A stretch of DNA of 64,000 bases from Oasisia sp. SBJ-2009 (taxonomy: Eukaryota; Annelida; Polychaeta; Sabellida; Siboglinidae), in assembly GCA_964017155.1 (NCBI GenBank), contig OZ024862.1, positions 43,537,219 to 43,601,218 of the forward strand, written 5' to 3'. Below, piece after piece: positions 37,701 through 64,000 of this stretch (positions are counted from its first letter, which is position 1; each line of letters begins with the position of its first letter). The position numbers and the translations under genes were made by a program. The notes under the pieces were generated by a model, which saw only the letters and a list, made by a program, of their open reading frames with translations, was not told where the DNA came from and did not search any database.

Positions 37701-40700
37701 ATGGCTGCAAAGATTTTCTTACAAAATACAGTTTGCTAATCCCAAGGGGTAAAATAATGGAGTAATGATGCATAATTTTGTTTGATATTAGACCATAGGC
37801 TAGTGCCCAGATAACAAGGTTGGTATAACTAACAATTGTAAAAATGCTAAACTTGTAAATAACAATTCTGCAATAAAAGCAGGTAATGCTTGGGTTTTAC
37901 ATGAATTAAATGTAAAATTCTAACTTCTTTTACAGCACTGTAGCCAGTCCATACGACTGCTCAGAGGTTTATACATAACTCCTTGGCACATCTGTTCAAT
38001 TGAACACCATCTCTCAATGTCCACGAGAACCTATCAGCCATGCATTAGTTATTGTACAAAGACTTCTATTATACACCAAGGTCTATACCGTTATTTATAA
38101 ATACAAATGAGTGAACTGGATCAATAAAGAATAAATGATCTTACTAAAGGTTCAAAATTGATATGATATAATAAAATACTATTTCAAACTCTATTTGATA
38201 TCTCATCAATCTAAATTCTCCAAAATGTTAATAAAAAAAAATCTAATTTTTTTTTACATACTTTTAATAGTCCCTTCAAAGATAAAAAAATATATCGATG
38301 CATAGAGGAAGTGACTCAGTGATGGGATAGGGTGATGGGAGCTGCGAGGATTGGTCATATTTCATTTTTCATTAATTTGGGTGCTGCCAAGTGTATTGAA
38401 CTTTGTGAAGTGACGGAGCCAGGTAAGAATATTACTTCTAAATATATATTTCAATCCTAAAAACTATAGATTTTGTCATGAAAACGAATAAACATGATCT
38501 CATAAAAAAGTGATCCATTACTTCGGCCTGTAGATCTCACCTCCAGAGTCTGTGCTGAGTCGATGCAGGATTCGACTGACGTATGATGCAGATGTTGACA
38601 GTATTAGATTACTAAGTGAGTCTATCACCACGGCAACAGATGTGTTTCGTTGTATGTGTTTTCTCTCTTCCAGTAGGTGGCAGCATATGTCTGTTGACAT
38701 AGTGACAGCCGAAGTGGATTCTTCCCAGCCAAGCGGATCCCTTGCAATGTTAGTCACCTTTAACCTGAATCATAAGTTGACACCAAACAAATATAAGTTG
38801 ATGAGTTCACATAATTTACAAATAAGTATAGCATTCGTATAAAACACATGTTTTACTGTCATTACTAGTTACATAAATATCATAAAATACACAGAATATA
38901 ATTTAAATCACCAAACGGTTATTTAAATAAAACAATAGTATTAAAACAACGACATCGTTTATACGCATAAATACATGTACATGTTCGCAATTGGTGATCA
39001 TTTTTTTTGTCTATATGAAATAATTCCATACTGAAAAAGAATACCAAATAAGTTGTTTCTAGATGAAAGTGATGCAATGTGGACAAGACGGAGACATTTT
39101 CCAATTTGTCTTAAGCATAAGGAGTAAACCGAGGAAGCAGGTGACTTATGAAGTTATGACAGGGGGCAGGAACATGAGGAAAACACAGGAGAAGACAGTA
39201 AGACTGAAGGAAACCAGAATACTGCTGTGAACGGAAAAACGAAGCATTGAAGGCTATAATCAGCTCTCACCATGTAATTGGTAAAATTATTTTTACAAAG
39301 AAATGACATCATGCTTAAATACATACAGGCACTAAAACAGAGATCAAGCTGTTTTATATTAACTTACTTTTTAGTCACAGCCAGTGGTAAGGATCTGATA
39401 AAACCTTCTTCCAATAATTCATACAGCACAAGTTGAATCAGCTCCACTCTACATAAACAAAACTGTATATTCATAGTAGGTTTTGAGATATTATATTTTA
39501 ACAATAATTTGTATGAAATTTAAAAAGAATATACATTGCAGTGTAACTGGTTCAAACACAAGAAACTGAAACAATATGTGTGATCACAGCATATAGTTAG
39601 TTTATAAAATTAATTGACATCATATTAAAAATGAGATGTGTGTGAGGGGTTTTGTAATTCAAATAACAGGAGGCAATTAATTACAAGTGTAATTAATACC
39701 TTAGGATACCTTAGGACGGTTCTGATCGCAGGATTCTGTGTTCCTCTATGATCAGCTCTTCATTTTCATTATCTATTAATATTAAATCGCGTGTTCCGGT
39801 TCTATTGTTAGTAATTCTTAACGGTGCTTCAAAGTCATATAAAATAACCTGGTTATACCAAAATTTGTCTAGTCGTGTTTTAAATGAATTTAGAGATTTT
39901 GCTGTTACCACTATGTCAGGGAGACTATTCCATGGTTCGGTAATTCGAATTGGAAATACATTTTTTCTTAAGTTTAGTTTGGCGCTTTGTGTGAATAGTT
40001 TTAGAGAATGTCCTCTGTTTCCTGTTCTTTGTGATATCTCATTGTTTTTCAACAGATGTGGTACAGATTCGTGGTCATAAATGTTGTGTATTATTTTATA
40101 GACTTCTATCATGTCTCCTCTTAATCTTCGATATGCTAATGTAGGTAGTTTAAGCAATTTGAGTCTTTCTATATATGACAGGTCCCTCATACCCGGTAAT
40201 TCTTTAGTGGCTCTTCTCTGAATATTTTCTAAGGCAATTTTGTGTTTTATTTTATATGGGTGCCATACTGCCATAGCATAGTCTAGGTGTGATCTAACCA
40301 TTGTTTTGTAGAGTGGCAAAAAAGTATATTTATCTAGAAATTGGAAGGTTCTTCTAATTATTGTGGTCATTTTAGTTGCCTTGTTTACCACTTGGCTTAT
40401 ATGTTCATCAAATGTGAGTTTTGAGTCAAAGGTTACCCCTAGGTCTTTTTGTTTATCATGTGTGTCTATTGTTTTTGTGACATTGTTCATTGTTGTGTAG
40501 TACAGTGTATTGATTTTCACCTACATTATTTTTTCCAATTTCCATGTGTACATTTATCTGGGTATAGTGTGAGCATCCAATCATGACTCCATTTTTCTAT
40601 GGTGGTTATGTCCTGTTTTAGTATATCTTGGTCATTGGTATTTATTATGGATCTAAATATTTTAATATCATCAGCAAATAGAAATGTGTCAGATTGAGTA

Positions 40701-43094
40701 AGGTCTGGTAAGTCGTTTATGTATAATACAAAGAGTAAAGGTCCTAGGACTGTTCCCTGCGGTATTCCAGATGTTACATCATGCCAATTCGACTCTTTTC
40801 CATTTACTGCCACCTTTTGTCTTCTGTTTGAGATGAAAGCCTCTATCCAGTTTACTATTTCTTTACTAATATTTAGACTGTTTAATTTACTTATTAGTCT
40901 TTTGTGTGGTACAGTGTCGAAGGCCTTTTTAAAGTCCATGTATATAACATCTGTGTGGTGTCCTCTGTCTATTTCACAGGTCCATGTATCTAGTATTGTT
41001 ATTAGTTGTAAGACTGTAGATCTGCCAGAAATAAAGCCATACTGTTTTGGACTGAAAAGACCATTTTCTTTCATATAACTGGTAATTTAATGTGATTTCT
41101 GACTATTTTTTCCATACATTTGCAGACTATGCTTGTTAGACTTATTGGACGGTAATTACTGGCTATATTTTTTATTTCCATTTTTGTAGATTGCTGATAT
41201 CTTTGCATCCTTCCAATCATCAGGAATACAAGATGTTTTTATCGATGTTTCAAATATTTTACACAGAGGGTGACAAATTACATCTGACAGCTCCATTAGT
41301 AGCCTAGTGCTTATTTCGTCAGGACCAGGTGATTTACTAATGTTAAGTTCTTTTAAAATTGATAATATAGTGTTTTCAGTTATAGTTAATTTATCCATTT
41401 CTGTTTTGTTGTTAACTGTGGGCATAGTTAGAATATGTTGCTGTTCTGTAGTAAAGACACTAGAGAAGTAGTCTGCAAATATATTTGCTTTTTCTTCATC
41501 TTTTGTTGTTGTTTGTGATTTTGAATCTGTGTAATCTGTGTTTAATTCACCGATTCCTTGTTTGATTGTAGGTTTGGATTTGTAGTATCTCCAGAATACT
41601 TTTGGGTTTTTCTTTGTCTGGTTTGCTAAGTTTCGTTCAAACTCCTTTCGGAGCTTTCTTGTTAATGCTCTGAGTTTATTTCTACTTTTGCAGTATTCTA
41701 GATACTTTGTCCCATCCCTGGTCTCCATATATCTTGTCCATAGTCTATTTTTACGTCTGATTAGCTTTCTGGTGTTAGCGTTTAAAGGGAAGTTTCCCTT
41801 TCTATTACTTGAGACTTCCTTTTGAGGTACATATTTATCCTCTAATGTATTGTTTTAAGGATCTCCCATTGATCATTTACATTGTCCTTACAAAGTCTGA
41901 ATTCATCTTCCCAGTTAATATAAATATTAAAAATATATCACAGTGGTGGTTCAACAATTTCAGCTTATTCATAATGTTTTATTTAATACACAATGCATAA
42001 CACTAACATGTTTATTTACATATATTTACTCTACATGATTTACTGCAAAACACGTACACTTGTCCGGATCATGTGAATGTGTGTTTATGTGTACCGGGGG
42101 TACATATATACATATTGAGAACAGATTCCTCTGATTTGTTTCAAATACCAATCATGTGTTACTGTGTGAAAGAATGAGTTTCTTTTATGCATTTTGTTGC
42201 TAACCATCAGAATTCTCAGCCTTCATAATTCATCAAACCTACCTTGGAATATCAAAAAAACAAACCTGCTTGCCAGACTGGAAAGAAATGCTTGAAGTAA
42301 CACAACACCAGGTTGTTCTATTCTGTCTGTAACAATGAACAGCATATATTGTGGTTGGTGTTCGATAAATAGTTATGGGTTGTGGAAGATCTAGTATTGC
42401 TAGTCATTGTACATCTTACCACTGACCCCCAATTCCCCAAAACAAACAAATCCCTTGAAACTAACCATGACAAACTGCCATTAAAGGTTGGAGTAAAGGA
42501 AGATATATCTAAGGTTCGGTCTGCATATATATGCAGTGTTTATAGTCGCTTATTTCCATGTGCCTGTCACATTGCTAAACAGCAAGATTTTCTTTAAAAA
42601 CTAGTGCACTCACTGGGTCTCAAAATTGCCTAATTTTAGCCAGAGGATGAGTCTAAAGGAGTAAGACACAGTATTTTCATATAATCGTAAATGTCTTGGA
42701 TTATGTAGAATTAACACACATAGGTAATAATACTAATACAATGTCTTGAATCAGGGTTGCATATACCTAACAAATATGTGCAGATTATTAAAATATCTGG
42801 CCTAGAATTAAAGAATAATAAATAAGATAGTTTGGGCCCTAACACCGACTTTTTTACAGCGGGTTCTGTGAACAGCTCTGTGTAAAATTTAGGCACACAT
42901 ATAGTGACTATGACAACATAAAATTGGGTTTGTACAGAAGTGCTGTCACTGTAGAAGAAAGTAAATACTGTCATTTGTTTATGTAAACAACCCCATGCCA
43001 TGGCCATGGCGATAATAAGGGTAATAACGCACACTTTACCTTCTATTATTACACATGACGACGCGGTGTGACCTGAAATTATATCAACTAGCAT
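34765..43094 (-). CDS. ELP5: ELP5, Elongator complex subunit 5
   Basis: ELP5 forms a ring with ELP4 and ELP6 that works with ELP1-3 in wobble-uridine modification of tRNA. Minus-strand exons in order: 43040-43094 (tentative start, MLVDIISG...SSCVIIE), 42243-42277 (SGKQVCFFDIP), 39368-39448 (VELIQLVLYELLEEGF), 38541-38764 (ARDPLGW... VAVVIDSLSNLI), 37520-37704, 36531-36590, 36132-36235 (LDPAANLTFNLTL, KQEKEAR, ITLPF) and 34765-34873 (FYQLDEADDFDEDDPDDDLD, stop). From 42277 onward every intron phase fits. The ARDPLGW, LTFNL and acidic DDPDDDLDI tail match animal ELP5. The donor of 36132-36235 is GC (acag|gcaagt). One short exon between the first two is missing from this model. Confidence 0.85.
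35640..36070 (+). mobile_element. 3' remnant of a non-LTR retroelement
   Basis: The segment at about 35672-35735 reads in one frame as DSLSSFKKQLKTFLFKRGF, typical of the extreme C-terminus of CR1/jockey-like reverse transcriptase proteins. It is followed by a long A/T-rich stretch and gtaatgcgcctctgagtgg near 36018, then a gcgc and an attatt-rich end. Located in an ELP5 intron. Confidence 0.5.
39690..41930 (-). mobile_element. 5'-truncated, frameshifted non-LTR retrotransposon (CR1/jockey-like)
   Basis: On the minus strand, three main frames in series (41728-41156, 41074-40526, 40520-39711) encode pieces of one reverse transcriptase ORF2: ISKSPGPDEIS, NYRPISLTS (in the gap, another frame), GFISGRSTVLQLI, DFKKAFDTVPH, SGIPQGTVLGPLLF, LFADD, then a C-terminal region with KDLGVTFDSKLTFDEHI, RSHLDYA and WNSLPD. 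At least three frameshifts separate the parts; a further break near 41850 leads into the linker. No endonuclease domain remains. The 3' end has two copies of cctaaggtat instead of a poly(A). It lies in an ELP5 intron, same strand as ELP5. Confidence 0.93.
42278..43039 (-). other. ELP5: ELP5 intron region holding an unresolved second exon
   Basis: The first coding piece ends in phase 1 but the 42243-42277 exon starts in phase 0, so an exon is missing. A candidate at 42614-42652 has a good acceptor (ctcctttag) and donor (gtgagt) and would continue VIIE as DSSSG, as expected from homologues, but then meets TAA in that frame. Either another exon is used, or the sequence has an error or a lesion here. 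Confidence 0.35.
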
Positions 43095-43316
43095 ATTGAT
43101 GTATTGATTATAATTAGAAACAGCGCTAATAATTATTTCCAATTAAAGTACACACGATGACATTTTACTGTTGACAACTCGTGAAGACTATGGATTGACA
43201 TTTCAGCTGAAGACGGAACGCTTACGGACATGGTTACTCTGGAAATATTCACGAACAACAAACATTCCGACAACGTTCCCAATTACTAGACTGAACCGTG
43301 AACGCTTCCGTTAACG
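43095..43316. promoter_or_regulatory. Likely bidirectional promoter between ELP5 and COG4
   Basis: Only 222 bp separate the proposed ELP5 start codon (43094, minus) and the COG4 start codon (43317, plus), so both housekeeping genes must be driven from this interval and their 5' UTRs are short, unless upstream non-coding exons exist. No clear TATA box is placed for either direction. Confidence 0.55.
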
Positions 43317-60787
<17,471 letters not shown>

Positions 60788-61206
60788 ATGCACCCACTGC
60801 TCAATAGAGAATCTGAAGACTAAAGAAATTGGGACAGACCAAGATGATGTTTGATTACCAGGGCTGGTGAATGCTGTGACATTGGGAAGAAAGGCTTTAA
60901 TTACAAAATGTTTTCAATGGTGCGCAGCCAGGAACTGAACACTTTGGGAGTTATATTACTATGACAGCTCTACAAAATCTATAGTATATGGCATCTGGTT
61001 ATGTCTAGGTAGGCAGAAGGGTAAGATATTCACTGGAAACAACATCCACCAACAGCAATATAAGGGGGTTTCATGTGTGTTATGGGCTTACATTGAACTG
61101 TATTCTGTTATCCAGGCTACGTGTACAGTTATATACGAGTGAAATATGTATATAATAGAAGATCTTGAAACTGGTGGTTATGTTTGAAAATGCATGTTTG
61201 ATATAC

Positions 61207-61212
61207 AATAAA
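61207..61212 (+). terminator. COG4: Probable COG4 polyadenylation signal
   Basis: A canonical aataaa 420 bp after the COG4 stop codon, followed by tttattgtgctgg. No earlier aataaa stands out in the 3' UTR. The region is unique AT-rich sequence. Confidence 0.5.
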
Positions 61213-62049
61213 ACTTTATTGTGCTGGAAGGGAAATTACTATGTATATATTTGTATGTATATATTAATTTATGCATGTAGATGGTTGGTACAGGGTGCGG
61301 AAAATATCACTCCATTGCATACTATCTGGGAATAAATAAATCTAATAAAACATGTTTGTAATATGTTTTCACTCAGCATGTCAAGATATATTTTGGTTTA
61401 AATACCAAGGATACTTGTTCATTGTGTGCTGTCACTGACCAGGTAGTCCTGTCACCCTGGAAGATTTCTGCTGACAGACCTTGGCCGTCCTGTGAAGAAA
61501 GTTTACAGTGGACAAAAGTGAAAATAACATGAACTGTTTTGTATCTAGTCATTTACTGTGACCAAACATAACCAAAACTGTGCAAAAACAGTGCATATGG
61601 TATGAACATTGTTTTGTTAATTCAGTACATTTAATGTAATAGCAGAAGTTATTCAACACTTAAAAATAACCACCAAGAACCATGTCCATGGCTTCATATA
61701 TAAAACTACTTAAGTATGTAAGTTGAAACAAAAATAAATTAAGAAAACTATAACACTTCAAAGGCACACAAAGGACAGACATGGAATGTGAAATCTGTCA
61801 ATAAACGTAGTTTAAAGCAAAAACACTCCACAGAATCGACATCCTTAGACAGTGGATGACATGCTTAGAACTGTATTTTGTATACATCTGATCTACTAGG
61901 GTCCATTGGTTATGTTTATCCTGGTACCATTCACTAGCCTTGTATAGTCACAAGCCTTTCATTAGTACATGATCAACTTTACACGTGTGTCACTCAAGTC
62001 ATTTTACGATATGACAGAGAGAAGCACAGACTATTTATTCATCATTGTT
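61213..62049. other. Intergenic sequence between COG4 and the minus-strand gene
   Basis: AT-rich sequence. A possible minus-strand terminal exon at 61432-61489 (acceptor ttcttcacag, short open frame ending in TGA) was considered but has no homology support. Nothing else is seen. Confidence 0.4.
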
Positions 62050-63047
62050 TATCAGTGTCTTATGATCTTTGGTACACCCACACACCCGTTACACCGGCAT
62101 GGACTCCAGTAAGCCTACACTATCACTGTCTTATGATCTTTGGTACACTCACACACCTGTTACACCGGCATGGACTCCAGTAAGCCTACACTATCACTGT
62201 CTTATGATCCTTGGTACACTCACACACCTTTACACCGGCATGGACTCCAGTAAGCCTACACTATCACTGTCTTATGATCTTTGGTACACTCACACACCTG
62301 TTACACCGGCATGGACTCCAGTAAGCCTACACTATCACTGTCTTATGATCTTTGGTACACCCACACACCCGTTACACCGGCATGGACTCCAGTAAGCCTA
62401 CACTATCACTGTCTTATGATCTTTGGTACACTCACACACCTGTTACACCGGCATGGACTCCAGTAAGCCTACACTATCACTGTCTTATGATCTCTGGTAC
62501 ACTCACACACCTGTTACACCGGCATGGACTCCAGTAAGCCTACACTATCACTGTCTTATGATCTTTGGTACACTCACACACCTGTTACACCGGCATGGAC
62601 TCCAGTAAGCCTACACTATCACTGTCTTATGATCTTTGGTACACTCACACACCTGTTGCACCGGCATGGACTCCAGTAAGCCTACACTATCACTGTCTTA
62701 TGATCCTTGGTACACTCACACACCTGTTACACCGGCATGGATTATGATCTTTGGTACACTCACACACCTGTTACACCGGCATGGATTATGATCTTTGGTA
62801 CACTCACACACCTGTTACACCGGCATGGATTATGATCTTTGGTACACTCACACACCTGTTACACCGGCATGGACTCCAGTAAGCCTACACTATCACTGTC
62901 TTATGATCCTTGGTACACTCACACACCTGTTACACCGGCATGGACTCCAGTAAGCCTACACTCTCACTGTCTTATGATCTTTGGTACACTCACACACCTG
63001 TTGCACCGGCATGGACTCCAGTAAGCCTACACTATCACTGTTCTTGA
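62050..63047. repeat. 71-bp minisatellite abutting the end of the minus-strand ORF
   Basis: About 14 units with cttatgatctttggtacact and caccggcatggactccagta, at a 71-bp period (for example 62281, 62352, 62423). Three central units lack the actccagtaagcctacac part and are 44 bp long. On the minus strand each full unit contains acagtgatag, which is the sequence around the stop codon (cagTGA) of the ORF ending at 63035, so the array appears seeded at that coding end. Confidence 0.92.
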
Positions 63048-63738
63048 GAAATGACAACCGTTGCATTTGTAACCATAGCGACATGCCACCATGAGCGTAT
63101 TCTCTTGTTAACTGTCAACTGATGCAGATTGGGAACAGCCAAAGCATTCAAAACTTCTCCAAAGTCTGCCCTACTTTGCACTGGCATGGCAGTTTCGAAG
63201 AACCGTGCAGCGTCATCGCTGGCGTGGATGTATCGATGTACCCCAGATGGTTTGTGACGCAGGATAAATGCAAAGCCGATATTGAACTTGAATGCACCTG
63301 GCTGGTCTGCAAACACCCGCCGCAAAGGAGGGAACAGGTCACACAAGTCCATACTCTGTAGTCGGAAGTTATACCAGCTGTGGGTGGCTCCCGTGTGTTG
63401 GTGTGAACGGATGCTCTGCCAGTTCTTCGCATACGCAGCCCACAATTGAGAGGTCAACAGCACTGCTCCATGAAAGGGAATTTCCGTAATTTTCGGAGGG
63501 TCGATACTATCTTCATCTAAAGCTTCAGCAACTGGTTCCGTGATTCCACCATGCTGAAAAGCAAGCAGAGACAAGTCAGATTTCACACTAAATAAGATCA
63601 GAGCTTTTAAGAATAGTTAATTAAACCTGTACCCAATGCATTAGTTAGACCTCATTCAGTGCATGATAGCGGGCAGTCAATTAGCCATGGTTCATGGCAG
63701 ACCACCTTACCTCCAGAGTTAGAGTAATTTGGGGCAGT
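63035..63738 (-). CDS. Unrecognised gene, last two exons (continues beyond the window)
   Basis: A minus-strand exon from 63553 (acceptor tgcttgcttttcag) to TGA at 63035 encodes about 172 residues: HGGITEPVAEALDEDSIDP, GAVLLTSQLWAAYAKNWQ, THSWYNFRLQSM, RRVFADQPGAFKFNIGFAFI, RHKPSGVHRYIHASDD, RSWWHVAMVTNATVVIS. A 28-nt exon at 63711-63738 (acceptor tttgtgtgttcag, donor gtaagg) joins in phase as LPQITLTLE. The composition looks like a real folded protein domain, with W and aromatic residues and few repeats. I do not recognise the family. It could be a cellular gene or come from a mobile element. There is no signal peptide or membrane segment in the visible part. Confidence 0.6.
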
Positions 63739-64000
63739 CTGAACACACAAAGTATTATTTTGCAGCCTGTACAACCAGACACAGGCAAAATGTGGACATG
63801 TAACTGTTTGGGAGGCCTTGCCTGAGGTGGCTTTAGAGAAACATTCAATCAAATAACAATTTCTTGTGTACTACCTATGTACCCAATGATACGCATATGC
63901 AAAATTTGAGAAAAAAGTGTTGGGCCTTCAGAATATTAAAATAAACATTTCTTGGGCATAGTAGCAGTGCACTATGAGAGTGTATGCCTACGTATAAAAA

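Noticed and set aside
61432..61489. Possible minus-strand terminal exon after a ttcttcacag acceptor
   Set aside because: Short, no recognisable homology, and two frames are possible. It cannot be joined by phase to the ORF ending at 63035.

Overview
This is a eukaryotic, clearly metazoan genomic window. It has long introns with GT-AG (rarely GC-AG) splice sites, AT/CA microsatellites, large minisatellites, foldback elements and a decayed non-LTR retrotransposon. Nothing bacterial or viral is visible. Assembling exons by hand from conserved protein sequence and intron phase gives three recognisable genes plus the end of a fourth. The species cannot be named; an invertebrate such as a mollusc, another spiralian or a basal deuterostome is likely.

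Layout. (1) 583-32558, plus strand: the 3' part (13 coding exons) of an MTSS1/MTSS2 (missing-in-metastasis) orthologue. It enters the window in the middle of its IMD/I-BAR domain, runs through Ser/Pro-rich linker exons and ends in a WH2 actin-binding motif. (2) 34765-43094, minus strand: ELP5, an Elongator subunit, convergent with MTSS1, with a degenerate non-LTR retrotransposon in one intron. (3) 43317-60787, plus strand: a complete 21-exon COG4 gene (751 codons), head-to-head with ELP5 across 222 bp, so probably sharing a bidirectional promoter. (4) 63035-63738 and beyond, minus strand: the 3' end of an unrecognised gene convergent with COG4. MTSS2 and COG4 are also neighbours on human chromosome 16q22, so MTSS-COG4 linkage may be ancient.

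The most striking observation is that most of the large minisatellites are anchored on gene-structure boundaries. Their repeat units contain the last bases of an exon plus its splice donor, the splice acceptor plus the first bases of an exon, or the stop codon region. Examples are 19 consecutive GTAAGT donors after one MTSS1 exon, about 31 GTAAC donors after another, and 29 exact 34-bp copies of the acceptor and first 26 nt of COG4 exon 8. At least ten boundaries in 64 kb carry such an array, some with only two or three diverged copies. This suggests a recurrent local process that amplifies exon-intron junctions, and it creates large arrays of decoy splice sites that the cell must choose among.

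A second layer of structure is a set of foldback or TIR elements (near 0.7-1.7, 18.4, 22.8, 43.7, 52.4 and 54.4 kb) and palindromes with (AT)n cores (17.7, 52.1 and 54 kb). One foldback ends about 10 bp before a splice acceptor.
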